From JAGOBP01 sp964550855 (GTDB lineage: Bacteria > Chloroflexota > Anaerolineae > Fen-1058), in assembly GCA_964550855.1 (NCBI GenBank), contig CAZKBQ010000001.1, positions 124,001-188,000 on the forward strand: a stretch of 64,000 nt of DNA, read 5' to 3'. Under the pieces are notes generated by a model. That model was not told the DNA's origin and made no database searches. It was given only the letters and a program-made list of their open reading frames with translations. Shown piece after piece: positions 26,064 through 35,265 of this stretch. A program made the position numbers and the translations under genes. The stretch's first letter is position 1, and the number at the start of each line of letters is the position of its first letter.

Positions 26064-28850
26064 ATGCCCAATGACTCGCCGCTGCCCAAATTGCTTCGCA
26101 CCAAAGTGCAGATTCCGCCGGCCCGCGCCAGACGAGTGCCCCGCCCGCGCCTGACGACGAAGCTTGACGCCGGGCTGCAAGGCAAACTCACCTTGATTTC
26201 GGCCACGGCCGGTTTCGGCAAGACCACGCTGCTCGAAGAGTGGCATCAAACTGCTGCGCGCAAGTGCCGACTGGCGTGGTTGTCATTGGACGCGAGTGAT
26301 GACGACTGGCCGCGCTTCTGGTCGTACGTGATCGCCGCCTTCCAGACGGTCGCGCCCGGTCTGGGCAGCAGTGTGAGCCTGTCCTTGCAGTCGATTCCGC
26401 TGCCCGGCTTCGCGGCCGCGTCCGATGAGCCGGCCCGTCGCGAATCGACCCTCACCGCGCTCCTCAACGAACTGGCCGAACTGCCCGACCGTATCGTGCT
26501 CGTCCTCGACGATTATCACGTCATCAAATCGCCGCTGATTCACGAGTCTGTGGCGTACTTCATCGATCGCTTGCCGGATCGCGTGCAGCTCGTCATTGCA
26601 ACGCGCGAAGACCCGTCGCTGCCGTTGGCCCGCTGGCGCGCTCGTCATCAACTCACTGAGATTCGTGCCGCCGATCTACAGTTCACGGTGACGGAAACCG
26701 CGGCCTTTTTCAACGAGGTCATGCAGCTGTCAGTTTCGGCCGATGACATTCAGGCGCTGGAAGATCGCACTGAAGGCTGGATCGCGGGTCTACAGCTGGC
26801 GGCGCTGTCCATGCGCGATCAACGCCACAACACCAACTTCGTCGCCTCGTTCACGGGCAGCCATCGCTTCATTCTGGATTATCTGGTTGAAGAGGTCCTG
26901 CGTGGTCAGCCAGCCGAGGTCACATCATTCCTGCTGGTTACCTCCGTTCTCAATCGGCTGACGGCGGCCCTGTGCGACTCACTCACCGATCGGGCCGATG
27001 GCCAGGCGATGTTGGAACGGCTGGACGCGGCCAATCTCTTTGTCGTACCGCTCGACACCGAGCGGCACTGGTATCGCTATCATCGCCTGTTTGCCGATCT
27101 CTTGCAGCATCAGCTTCAACTGACCCAGGCCGAACGACTGATCGATCTGCATCGCCGCGCCAGTGTCTGGTTTGAGCGAGCCGAGCTCTTCCCTGAAGCC
27201 ATTCAGCACTCTTCGGCTGTGGGTGATCTCGATCGCGTGGCTGATCTGATCGAGCACGTTGCCCGCCAAACCTGGCTGCCGTGGCTGCAGGCCGATCTTG
27301 GTCCGCTTGTTACCGCACTGGACAGTCTTCCGTCCGATCTGATCCACTCGCGCCCGCGGCTGTGTTTGGCTTATGCCTGGATGTGCCTGATAACGCCGGG
27401 GCGGATCGATCGGGTTGAAGCATATGCGCAGGCGGCTGGCGAGGCCGCCGACAGACTGGTTGACATCGAGCAATCACAAGCGCTGCGAGGCGAGGTGCTG
27501 GCGCTGCGAGCCTTTGTGGCGAATTTGCGAGGTGACGCCGACTTGACGATTGAACTGGCACGGCAAGCGCTAAACCTGTTGCCGGCTACCGACCAACTCC
27601 TGCGCAGTGTCGTTGCCTGGTCGTTAGGCAGTGCCTATGCATTGAAGCTGGATATGGCCGCAGCGCAGCACGCCCAGCGTGAAGCGCTGGCCGCCAGCCG
27701 CGCGGCCGGCAATCAGGCGGTGATGCTCATGGCGATGCATCAGTTGGCCGAAATCCAGTGCTCCATAGGTCGGCTGCGTGAGGCGGCCAGCCAGCTGGCA
27801 GAAGCCATCGATCTGGCTCAACGGTGGGGCGGTGAAAATTTCTTTCTGATGAGCCGGACCTGGTGGACACTGGGCTTGATCCACTACGAATGGAACGACT
27901 TGGACGCGGCCGCCCGTTGCCTCGACGAGAGCCTCCGCATCGGCGCACAGTGGAATTCCACGCGCCTGTTGTCAAGCGCTTATAGCCTGTTGGCTTTGGT
28001 GAAGCAGGGGCGCGGCGACACACCCGGCGCCGCCACGGCGATTCAACGCGCTTTGCAGGTCGCGCAAGATTCCAGGCTGACAAGTGCCGCAAACGCGGCG
28101 ATGGCCAATCAACTGTGGATGTGGAGCGCGCAGGGCGAATGGACAACGGCCATGCGCTGGATACAAGCACATGAAGCCGATTGGTCCGATCGAAACAGTC
28201 ATCTTCACCTCGTCGCCGGCACGGCCATTGCCCATGTCCTGATCGAATACAGTTGGCGTCAGGCAAACCTGGCCTGGTTGCCCAAAGTGCAAGGGCTGCT
28301 GCAAGACCGCCTGCAACAGGCCGAAGCGACCGGGCTGATCTATGATGTAATTGAGATCTTGCCCCTGCAGGCACTGGTCGGTCATCTGCAAGGCGACACG
28401 CCTCGCGCGTTGACCCTGATGGCGCGAGCGTTGACGTTGGCCGAACCCGAAGGCTACGTTCGCATGTTCGTCAACTGTGGCGATCTGCTGGCCGAGTTGC
28501 TGCTGCTCGGGCTGCGCGATCCCGCCTTTAGCGAGCCGGCAGTGCGCGCCTACGTCACTCGCCTGCTCACGCACTGGGGCATTTCAGCACGGACTGTTCA
28601 ATCATCAGCCGCTGCCTCGCACACCACGCCAGATCGCGAAGTCGATCAGTTCATCGAGCCGTTGACTGAGCGCGAACTGGAAGTACTGCAATTAGCCGCA
28701 ACGGGCGCATCCGATCAGCAAATTGCCGACCGGTTGATACTCTCCAGGGCGACGATCAAGACCCACTTGCGCAACATCTATGGCAAATTGCAGGTGAGCA
28801 ATCGCACGCAGGCCGTTGCCCGGGCGCGAGCGTTGCGGTGGCTTTCCTGA
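26064..28850 (+). CDS. MalT-type LuxR-family ATP-dependent transcriptional regulator
   Basis: 928 residues. The N-terminus starts PLPKLLRTKVQIPPAR and leads to a STAND-type NTPase: Walker A ATAGFGKTT (about 48-56) and Walker B IVLVLDDYH. A region of TPR-like helical repeats (about 400-800) follows. Residues 860-928 are a LuxR DNA-binding domain (LTERELEVLQLAATGASDQQ, then ATIKTHLRNIYGKLQVSNRT). Such proteins bind an inducer through the TPR part, use ATP and activate transcription. No clear ribosome binding site precedes ATG 26064. The target may be the divergent small gene or distant genes. Confidence 0.92.
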   Translation: MPNDSPLPKLLRTKVQIPPARARRVPRPRLTTKLDAGLQGKLTLISATAGFGKTTLLEEWHQTAARKCRLAWLSLDASDDDWPRFWSYVIAAFQTVAPGLGSSVSLSLQSIPLPGFAAASDEPARRESTLTALLNELAELPDRIVLVLDDYHVIKSPLIHESVAYFIDRLPDRVQLVIATREDPSLPLARWRARHQLTEIRAADLQFTVTETAAFFNEVMQLSVSADDIQALEDRTEGWIAGLQLAALSMRDQRHNTNFVASFTGSHRFILDYLVEEVLRGQPAEVTSFLLVTSVLNRLTAALCDSLTDRADGQAMLERLDAANLFVVPLDTERHWYRYHRLFADLLQHQLQLTQAERLIDLHRRASVWFERAELFPEAIQHSSAVGDLDRVADLIEHVARQTWLPWLQADLGPLVTALDSLPSDLIHSRPRLCLAYAWMCLITPGRIDRVEAYAQAAGEAADRLVDIEQSQALRGEVLALRAFVANLRGDADLTIELARQALNLLPATDQLLRSVVAWSLGSAYALKLDMAAAQHAQREALAASRAAGNQAVMLMAMHQLAEIQCSIGRLREAASQLAEAIDLAQRWGGENFFLMSRTWWTLGLIHYEWNDLDAAARCLDESLRIGAQWNSTRLLSSAYSLLALVKQGRGDTPGAATAIQRALQVAQDSRLTSAANAAMANQLWMWSAQGEWTTAMRWIQAHEADWSDRNSHLHLVAGTAIAHVLIEYSWRQANLAWLPKVQGLLQDRLQQAEATGLIYDVIEILPLQALVGHLQGDTPRALTLMARALTLAEPEGYVRMFVNCGDLLAELLLLGLRDPAFSEPAVRAYVTRLLTHWGISARTVQSSAAASHTTPDREVDQFIEPLTERELEVLQLAATGASDQQIADRLILSRATIKTHLRNIYGKLQVSNRTQAVARARALRWLS

Positions 28851-29242
28851 ACGGCACCAGTGACCTCACGATTTTGGCGCCTGAGACGGAGTCATCGTCA
28901 GATCGACGGGAACCGCGCTCGAGTTTGATTTGAACGTCATGCAATCGTGTCATCCGGCGATTGAGACGTGAAGCCCATTTGGCCGGTGTGCGGCACGCCA
29001 AAGTGACAACTGTGTGTTGAACCGTCCGCGTCCACTGCGTATTTCGGTTGTTGACAGGCTCGTCGGTCAACCACGTGTTCAGCCAGCCGACACGCAGGCA
29101 GTCGTGGTAGACTATAGCGGTGTGAACGCCCTGGTGCCTGCACTAATCGCCGGGCGCGAGGGTCAACGCGGTCTGCTGCACGGACACACCTGATTCAAGT
29201 CATCCGGCGTTGTGGGCAGAGATTGGCTGGCAGCAATAACCT
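28851..29242 (+). other. 392-bp non-coding gap upstream of the response-regulator gene
   Basis: No convincing gene. Positions 28933-29039 resemble 2167-2271 (see that entry). A minus-strand reading from 29070 to 28756 stays open but runs antisense into the end of the LuxR gene and has no ribosome binding site. No strong promoter or terminator hairpin was seen, although the regulator gene at 29243 must be transcribed from here. Confidence 0.5.
28933..29039. repeat. Segment resembling 2167-2271
   Basis: Second copy of the upstream segment. It ends about 200 bp before the OmpR-type regulator gene at 29243. The best-matching part is 28933-28990. Confidence 0.45.
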
Positions 29243-29941
29243 ATGTCCGACATTCCCCTGTTGCTCATCGAAGATGATGCCGCCGTGGCGCACAGCCTGC
29301 GCGACGGTTTAATCGACGCGGGTTTTGCCGTCACGTGGAAAACCACCGGCGCGGACGGCGTGCATTATGCGCAGACGAATCAACCGCAGTTGATCATTTT
29401 GGACGTGCGCTTGCCTGACGGCCTGGGCTTTGACTTCTGCCGCCGCTTGCGCGAACTGGGCTTGCGCCAGCCGATCATGATGTTGACCGCCCGCCGCGAC
29501 GAGACCGATAAAGTGCTGGGCCTGGAAATGGGTGCGGACGATTACGTGACCAAGCCCTACGGTCTGCGTGAATTGATCTCACGCCTGCGCGCCCTGCATC
29601 GCCGCGCCTATGGCGATCTTTCTTCAGCTGATGCCGATGTGATTTACGTGCGGGACTTGATCATCGATCGGACGCGCGCGCAAGTGCGGCGCGGCGACCA
29701 ACCGATTGCCCTCACCCCGATCGAGTTCCGCCTCTTCAACTATCTGGCGCAGCACGGCGGGCAGGCCTTGACGCGCGCGCAAATCCTCGACGCCGTCTGG
29801 GGCTACGCCGCCGACGTCGACAGCGAGCGCGCCGTCAACGTCCACATTCGCCGCCTGCGCGAGAAGGTCGAGATCGATCCCGGCCGCCCCTCGCTAATTC
29901 TCACTGTTCCCGGCATCGGTTATCGCCTTGCAAAAGACTGA
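29243..29941 (+). CDS. OmpR/PhoB-family response regulator
   Basis: 232 residues. The receiver domain (1-120) has acidic residues E10-D11-D12, phosphoacceptor D54 (LIILDVRLP), T of MLTARRD and K of VTKPYG. The C-terminal winged helix (about 135-230) shows LTPIEFRLFNYLAQHGGQAL, then INVHIRRLREK-like NVHIRRLREKVE and the wing GIGYRL. The partner kinase is most likely the one at 36155-37774, six genes downstream, because the intervening genes form one efflux system. A 7-bp inverted repeat at 30008-30025 just after this gene could be its binding site. Confidence 0.93.
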   Translation: MSDIPLLLIEDDAAVAHSLRDGLIDAGFAVTWKTTGADGVHYAQTNQPQLIILDVRLPDGLGFDFCRRLRELGLRQPIMMLTARRDETDKVLGLEMGADDYVTKPYGLRELISRLRALHRRAYGDLSSADADVIYVRDLIIDRTRAQVRRGDQPIALTPIEFRLFNYLAQHGGQALTRAQILDAVWGYAADVDSERAVNVHIRRLREKVEIDPGRPSLILTVPGIGYRLAKD

Positions 29942-30007
29942 GGCCAAAGGCAAGCGTAAGACGCGCCTGCTTGCCTCCTGCCTCTTGCTTCCGGCCGCCT
30001 GCATCTT

Positions 30008-30025
30008 GATTACGAAACCGTAATC
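30008..30025. promoter_or_regulatory. Inverted repeat, possible response-regulator site
   Basis: GATTACG, spacer AAAC, CGTAATC, 67 bp before the first membrane-fusion gene. The half-site CGTAATC recurs at 36103-36109, inside a candidate promoter before the kinase gene. A shared operator for the regulator at 29243 is inference. Confidence 0.4.
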
Positions 30026-30091
30026 TGCCCGCAACCGCATTGAAATCCGCCGCGCTTAAACTGGCCGCATTCTGATGCTGGAGAATGACGC

Positions 30092-31435
30092 ATGCGGCGT
30101 TGGTTGCTCATCGTGGCGATCGCTGTGGCGATTGCGCTGGTCGGCGGAATAGGTTACTTCACTTCGCAAACCACCTCAGCCCAAACTGATATTCCTGTCC
30201 CATCGACCATTACCGTGACACGCGGCGAAGTGCAGCAGCTTGTCACCGCGGCCGGGAAAGTGGTCAACACCCGTCAGGCCGCACTCAGCCTCGGCGCGAG
30301 CGGAACACTCGCCAGCGTCAACGTCCGTCCCGGCGATGTCGTCCGCGCCGGCGACGTCTTGGCGACACTCGATACGACCGATCTCGAGCAGCAGGTCGCC
30401 AAAGCCGCGCAAGCCTACTTGATTCAGCAAGCAACGTACAGCAACACCGTTCAACCCGACGAGGCGACCATCGCCGCTGCGCGCGCGGCAGTCAGCAGTG
30501 CGAACGCTGCTTACGAGGCCGCAAAACAAAAGCACGCCACCGATCAGGATCAAATCACGGTGGCCTGTTTCAACGTGCAGGACGCGGCGGATGCGGTCGG
30601 CCGCACGCGCGATGCTTATCAGGCGATTGAGAATGATCTGCGCGGCTGGATTCAGGCCGAAAAGCAGGCGCGCAAGGCGGCCTGGGAAGCAGCTCAAAAT
30701 GCGTATGCCACGGCAGCCGCGCGCTGTGATCTGGCGCGCAACCGCGTCAACGATAGCACGGTGCGTGCGGCTCAAACGCAGTTGATCGACGCGCAGAACA
30801 CACTCTCCAGTTTGATTTCGCCTACCACGACTAGCCTCATCTCAGCCCAGGCCGATCTGGAATCGGCGCGGTTATCGCTCGAAGCGGCCCGGCGTCAACT
30901 GGCGCAGGCCACACTGATCGCGCCCTTCGATGGGATCGTCGCCGCCGTAAATCATCAAGCCGGCGACGCCATCAACGCCAACACCACCCTCCTCACGCTG
31001 ATCGATCCGAAGGCGCTGGAAGTTGAGGCCGAAGTAGGTGAGAAAGATCTGCCGTTGGTGCAGATCGGACAGGTTGGACAATTGTTGTTCGACGCCCGGC
31101 CGGACTTGATCGCCACGGGGCATGTCGAACGCATCGTGCCCGATCGCCAGCCGGGATCATCGGCGCTCTATCCCGTTTATCTCACTTTTGATACGTTGCC
31201 AGATGGGTTAGCGGCCGATATGTCCGTCGATATCTCGATTACGATTGCCGGCAAATCCAACGTCCTGCGCTTACCCCGATCGCTCGTACGCGCGAAAGCG
31301 GACAACACCGCGCAAGTGAACGTGTGGGTGGGCGATCACAGCGAGCCGCGTTCGATCACAATCGGCTTGCGCGGCGACGTATACGTCGAGGTCGTTCAAG
31401 GCCTGAACGAAGGCGATTTGGTCGTCAGTCAATAA
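30092..31435 (+). CDS. Membrane fusion protein (HlyD/MacA family)
   Basis: 447 residues. GGAG lies 8 nt before ATG 30092. One N-terminal helix (4-24) precedes the two halves of a lipoyl-like domain: GASGTLASVNVRPGDVVRAG and LIAPFDGIVAAVNHQAGDAI. Between them is a long Ala/Gln-rich coiled-coil hairpin (about 105-265). A beta-barrel domain follows (LEVEAEVGEKDLPLVQIGQV), then a membrane-proximal domain. It should link the ABC permease to the cell surface; in a single-membrane or non-classical envelope the partner is unclear. A paralogous protein is encoded next. Confidence 0.9.
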   Translation: MRRWLLIVAIAVAIALVGGIGYFTSQTTSAQTDIPVPSTITVTRGEVQQLVTAAGKVVNTRQAALSLGASGTLASVNVRPGDVVRAGDVLATLDTTDLEQQVAKAAQAYLIQQATYSNTVQPDEATIAAARAAVSSANAAYEAAKQKHATDQDQITVACFNVQDAADAVGRTRDAYQAIENDLRGWIQAEKQARKAAWEAAQNAYATAAARCDLARNRVNDSTVRAAQTQLIDAQNTLSSLISPTTTSLISAQADLESARLSLEAARRQLAQATLIAPFDGIVAAVNHQAGDAINANTTLLTLIDPKALEVEAEVGEKDLPLVQIGQVGQLLFDARPDLIATGHVERIVPDRQPGSSALYPVYLTFDTLPDGLAADMSVDISITIAGKSNVLRLPRSLVRAKADNTAQVNVWVGDHSEPRSITIGLRGDVYVEVVQGLNEGDLVVSQ

Positions 31436-31462
31436 GCCAAATGAAAATTGAGTCACGGGTTC

Positions 31463-31558
31463 GTCATACCCGAACGCTTCTATCGGGCATCCAGGTGGCT
31501 TGACTGCGATAATGTTGATTGGAAACTGGATTCCCGCCAAAAACGTGCGGGAATGACG
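31463..31558. repeat. Two-hairpin REP-like element, orientation 1
   Basis: Hairpin 1 (ACCCGA at 31468 on, TCGGG near 31483) and hairpin 2 (TTCCCGC at 31531-31537, GCGGGAA at 31547-31553) are joined by a spacer. The same pair occurs in reverse order and orientation at 35266-35360. Ends read GTCAT and ATGAC, typical of REP-type repeats. Confidence 0.65.
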
Positions 31559-31613
31559 ACAGTGCGATGCTATCAATGAATTGGCAACCCATATTCAATC
31601 GAAAGTCATTGAC

Positions 31614-32966
31614 ATGAAACGCATACTCATCCTGTCTGGAATTGTGTTGTTGATCGTTTTGATCGTCGGCATGGGCTATCTGGGCTTTCACAGCACGTCC
31701 ACCGCGGCCAATACGCTGCGGCAATCGGAGCCACAAACGATCACCGCCGCTCGCGGCGATGTCGAGAAAACCGTGACCGCGCCGGGCAAACTGGTCGGCA
31801 CGCGCGAAGTAACGTTGGAGATGGGCGCCGACGGACGATTGGTTCAATTGAACGTTCGCCCCGGCGATGCCGTTAAAGCCGGTCAAGTGCTGGCCGCGCT
31901 GGACACCGCCGATCTGGAACTTGAAGTCGCCACAGCTCAACAAACGTACCTGAAACAACAGGCCGCCTACAGCGCGACGATCCAGCCCGACGAGCGCGCG
32001 ATCGCGGCCGCACAGGCCGCCGTCGACAGCGCCTATGCCGCCTATCAAGCGGCTCAACGCCAGTTTGCACAACGCGAAACTCAGATCACCGTGGATTGCG
32101 CCGATTTCAAAATGGCCGCTGATAACCTGGCTCGCGCGCAGGCCGCTTACGACAGCGTGGCCAACGACTGGAAGGCCAAGAACTACGCCATCTACACCGA
32201 CCGTAAGGACGCGCTCGATAACGCGCTGGCCGCCTACGACCTGGCGAAGGCGCAGTGCAACATCAACACGGCGAATGTCAACGACAGCGGTCTGCAAGCC
32301 GCGTTGGCGTCGTTGACGCGCGCCCGGGCCGATTTGAATGATCTCACTTCGCCGAATTCGGCGACAGTGCTGCAGGCTAAAGCCCGTTTGGAGCAAGCGC
32401 GATTGGCTCTTGAAGACGCGCAACAGCAGCTGGCCGACGCCACGCTGGTCGCGCCGTTTGAGGGTGTGATCCTGGAAGTCAGGGCCAATCCCGGCGAGGC
32501 CATCGCCGCGCATTCGCCGCTGATCGTCATGGCCGATCCGCGCGCGGTCGAAGTCGAATCGACCGTGATTGAAGAGGATTTGCCCTCGGTGAAAGTGGCT
32601 GAACCGGTGAAGCTGTTCTTTGACGCCAGGCCGGATGCCACGGCGACCGGTCGAGTCGCCCGCATCATTCCGCAGCGCACCGCGGGCGATCGATTGCTGT
32701 ATCCGATCTATATCAGCATTGACGACCTGCCACAAGGCTTGATCGCCGGCATGACGGTCGATGCCTCGGTCGTCGCCGCCACCCGATCGGATGTGCTGCG
32801 CCTGCCGCGCGAATTGGTGCGTGTCCGATCGGACAATACCGCGCAAATCAAAGTGTGGGACGGCCAGCAGATCGAGCCGCGCACGATCACGGTTGGCCTG
32901 CGCGGCGATTCATTTGTTGAGGTATTGGACGGCCTGCGTGAAGGCGAGCGAGTGGTCAGTGAGTAA
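31614..32966 (+). CDS. Membrane fusion protein (HlyD/MacA family), second copy
   Basis: 450 residues from ATG 31614 (MKRILILSGIVLLIVLIVGM). The upstream in-frame Met at 31581 would add an 11-residue tail without a ribosome binding site. It has the same design as the preceding gene: helix, split lipoyl-like domain (GADGRLVQLNVRPGDAVKAG; LVAPFEGVILEVRANPGEAI), a coiled-coil with one Cys in each arm (TVDCADFKM, AKAQCN), and a barrel (VEVESTVIEEDLPSVKVAEP). The paired Cys are also present in the first copy (TVACFNVQD, ARCDLA), so a disulfide pinning the coiled-coil is plausible. The two proteins may form a hetero-oligomer around one permease. Confidence 0.9.
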   Translation: MKRILILSGIVLLIVLIVGMGYLGFHSTSTAANTLRQSEPQTITAARGDVEKTVTAPGKLVGTREVTLEMGADGRLVQLNVRPGDAVKAGQVLAALDTADLELEVATAQQTYLKQQAAYSATIQPDERAIAAAQAAVDSAYAAYQAAQRQFAQRETQITVDCADFKMAADNLARAQAAYDSVANDWKAKNYAIYTDRKDALDNALAAYDLAKAQCNINTANVNDSGLQAALASLTRARADLNDLTSPNSATVLQAKARLEQARLALEDAQQQLADATLVAPFEGVILEVRANPGEAIAAHSPLIVMADPRAVEVESTVIEEDLPSVKVAEPVKLFFDARPDATATGRVARIIPQRTAGDRLLYPIYISIDDLPQGLIAGMTVDASVVAATRSDVLRLPRELVRVRSDNTAQIKVWDGQQIEPRTITVGLRGDSFVEVLDGLREGERVVSE

Positions 32967-33066
32967 GGGACAATGCACAATGCTCAATTCATAATGCATA
33001 GTTCTATAGGTCCAATCGCCAGTCAACCAGTTACCAATTGCCAGTTACCAATCACGCGACTCAACC
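32967..33066. repeat. AT-richer quasi-periodic spacer
   Basis: The 100-bp spacer consists of imperfect short repeats: CAATGCACAATGCTCAAT and TCATAATGCAT, then CAGTCAACCAGTTACCAATT and GCCAGTTACCAATCA. Its composition differs from neighbouring GC-rich DNA. No promoter or ORF was seen. Confidence 0.5.
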
Positions 33067-33747
33067 ATGACTAACGGCTCAATTGTGATCGAGACTCAGG
33101 ATTTGACGCGCACCTATCGTCTGGGCGCAACCGAGGTGCGCGCGCTGCGCGGCGTGAGCTTACAGGTGGCGCACGGCGAATTTGTCGCGCTGATGGGGCC
33201 GTCGGGCAGCGGCAAATCCACGATGATGCACTTGCTGGGCTGCCTCGACACGCCGACGGGCGGGCGCTATGTGCTGGAAGGTCAAGAGGTCAGCCAACTT
33301 TCGACGCGTGAACGCGCGCTGGTGCGCAATCGCCGCATTGGCTTTGTGTTTCAGACGTTTAACCTGCTGCCGCGTCTCACTGCGTTTGACAATGTGCTGC
33401 TGCCGCTGCTTTATCGCGGCCGCGTGACCGATGCACCGCACCGCGCCGCCAGCGCCCTGCAACACGTGGGGCTGGCCCAGCGCCTCCACCATCGACCGAT
33501 GGAGTTATCAGGCGGCGAGCGTCAGCGCGTGGCGATTGCGCGCGCCCTCATCACCGATCCGGCGTTGATTCTGGCCGACGAACCGACGGGCAATCTGGAC
33601 AGCCAAACCGGCACAGAGATCATGCAGCTGCTGGTGGCGTTGTCGGCCGATGGACGCACGATCATCATGGTCACGCACGACGCCAGTGTAGCCGCATACG
33701 CGCAGCGCGTGGTGCATATGCGAGACGGGCAGATCGTGACCGGATGA
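33067..33747 (+). CDS. ABC transporter ATP-binding protein (MacB/LolD type)
   Basis: 226 residues: Walker A GPSGSGKST (about 45-53), Q-loop (IGFVFQTFNLLPRLT), signature LSGGERQR, Walker B LILADEP, D-loop GNLDSQTG and H-loop MVTHD. FQTFNLLP and NLDSQTG are hallmarks of the MacB/LolD/FtsE branch that powers mechanotransmission exporters. It should pair with the permease at 33849. There is no Shine-Dalgarno before ATG 33067, which follows the quasi-repeat spacer. Confidence 0.93.
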   Translation: MTNGSIVIETQDLTRTYRLGATEVRALRGVSLQVAHGEFVALMGPSGSGKSTMMHLLGCLDTPTGGRYVLEGQEVSQLSTRERALVRNRRIGFVFQTFNLLPRLTAFDNVLLPLLYRGRVTDAPHRAASALQHVGLAQRLHHRPMELSGGERQRVAIARALITDPALILADEPTGNLDSQTGTEIMQLLVALSADGRTIIMVTHDASVAAYAQRVVHMRDGQIVTG

Positions 33748-33806
33748 CATGATGACAAGGCAACCTTGAGACCGTGTCAGGTTGATTTACGGCCTCACGC
33801 TGCCCC

Positions 33807-33838
33807 GTCATTCCCGCGTGCAGTTAGCGGGAATCCAA
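33807..33838. repeat. Single REP-like hairpin
   Basis: GTCATTCCCGC (33807-33817) and GCGGGAATCC (33827-33836) with a 9-nt loop. It is the same family as 35266-35292 and 31526-31558 and ends 11 bp before the permease start. Confidence 0.65.
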
Positions 33839-33848
33839 AGGAACTGGC

Positions 33849-35147
33849 ATGACGTTATTCAACACACTCCGCACTGCTCTCAACGGTCTCACCGGCAACA
33901 AACTGCGCGCGGTGTTGACGGCGCTCGGCGTCATCATCGGCGTGGCGTCGGTGATTGCGACGTTGGCATTGGGCAATGGCGCGCGGGCCGCGGTCGAATC
34001 GAACTTCCGGTTCTTGGGATCGGATCAGATTCAGATCGATGCACAGTTGCGCTTCAAAGAAAACACCGGCGAAACCAAGATGGCGGGCAAGACGCTGTCC
34101 TACGAAGACGGCCTGCTCCTCCCCGATAACGCCAGCTTGATCGATCGGGTGGAGATGACCGTCCAGACGCAGGGCAAGGTGCGGCAGGGCCGTCAGGTGT
34201 TGGACATGACCATCGTCGGCACCACCGTCGATCAACTGGCGAATGTCGCGCAGCAGAATCAAGTTCAGCCGGTGAATTGGCCCACGGGCAAGCCGTTGAC
34301 GCCCGAATCATTTATCGGGGAGGGGCGCTTCTTCACGCGCTCGGAAGTCTCAGACGGCGCCGACGTGTGCGTGCTGGGTCATCAGACTGCCCTTGATCTT
34401 TTTGAAGGTGATGATGCACTCGGTCAGTTGGTGTGGGTCAATCGGAAGCCGTGCGAAGTGATCGGCGTCATCACTGAACTGGAAGTGATCGATCCGGCGC
34501 AGCGCGTGCGCGCCAAACCAAACGAAGGTTTCTATCTGCCCATCAGCACCGCCATTCGCAATTTGTATGACACCGATCCGTCCGTGTCGATCACCGCGCA
34601 CGTCACCGATCCATCGCGCATGGACGAGGCCAAGTCTCAAGTCACCATGTTCTTGCGACAGCGGCACGGCATCGTGCCCAATGCGGATGGTACCTACACC
34701 GATGATTTCTATTTGCTTACGAAGAGCGATGTGCTGGGGGCACAACAGGATGCGGCGCGCACCTTTTCACTGCTCCTCACGGCCCTGGCTGTGGTCGCGT
34801 TAATGGTCGGCGGCATCGGCATCATGAATGTGATGTTGGTCAGCGTAACGGAGCGCACGCGCGAGATCGGCGTGCGGCTGGCGGTCGGCGCGCAGCGCGC
34901 TGACATCGTGGCGCAGTTCCTGCTGGAGGCGATCGTCCTGAGCGCGGCGAGTGGGCTGTTGGGCATTGCGCTGGGCATCCTCACCGTGCCGCTTGCCGCA
35001 TCGCTCAATCATGGCATTGCCCTGCTCGATCCGGTCAGCATTCCGCTGTCGTTTGGGGTGGCGCTGTTGACGGGCATCGTGTTTGGCCTGTATCCCGCGC
35101 TGCGCGCCTCACAGCTCGATCCGATCGAGGCGTTGAGATATGAGTGA
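33849..35147 (+). CDS. ABC transporter permease (MacB/FtsX type)
   Basis: 432 residues. The first helix is preceded by LTGNKLRAVLTALGVIIGVA, as in MacB. A large extracytoplasmic MacB_PCD-type domain (about 45-290) follows, then FtsX-type three-helix core (LLTALAVVALMVGGIGIMNV; VTERTREIGVRLAVGAQRAD; final ALRASQLDPIEALRYE). The C-terminus DPIEALRYE is typical of this family. With the two fusion proteins and the ATPase it forms a MacAB-like system; substrate unknown (macrolides, peptides or lipids in relatives). Confidence 0.92.
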   Translation: MTLFNTLRTALNGLTGNKLRAVLTALGVIIGVASVIATLALGNGARAAVESNFRFLGSDQIQIDAQLRFKENTGETKMAGKTLSYEDGLLLPDNASLIDRVEMTVQTQGKVRQGRQVLDMTIVGTTVDQLANVAQQNQVQPVNWPTGKPLTPESFIGEGRFFTRSEVSDGADVCVLGHQTALDLFEGDDALGQLVWVNRKPCEVIGVITELEVIDPAQRVRAKPNEGFYLPISTAIRNLYDTDPSVSITAHVTDPSRMDEAKSQVTMFLRQRHGIVPNADGTYTDDFYLLTKSDVLGAQQDAARTFSLLLTALAVVALMVGGIGIMNVMLVSVTERTREIGVRLAVGAQRADIVAQFLLEAIVLSAASGLLGIALGILTVPLAASLNHGIALLDPVSIPLSFGVALLTGIVFGLYPALRASQLDPIEALRYE

Positions 35148-35210
35148 GGAGTGAAACGTGACGAGTGATGAGTGATAAGTAATGAGTGATGAGTGATGAG
35201 TAAGGCGTGA
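35148..35210. repeat. Tandem heptamer-like repeat (GAGTGAT/GTGATGA)
   Basis: Imperfect tandem copies of GTGATGA and variants (GTGACGA, GTGATAA, GTAATGA) begin right after the permease stop. With the REP pair below this fills most of the 303-bp gap 35148-35450; nothing else was seen except a candidate leader before 35451. Confidence 0.6.
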
Positions 35211-35265
35211 TGCGAATCGCACATCGCGCATGGAACATTGGTTACGACTCATCTTGCGCTGCAAC

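Noticed and set aside
28756..29070. Minus-strand open frame downstream of the LuxR gene
   Set aside because: It runs antisense into the last 95 bp of the LuxR gene, lacks a ribosome binding site and ends in low-quality sequence; only its start region resembles 2167-2271.
31464..32846. Long minus-strand open frame opposite the second fusion-protein gene
   Set aside because: The translation has no domain and the plus-strand gene has all HlyD features.
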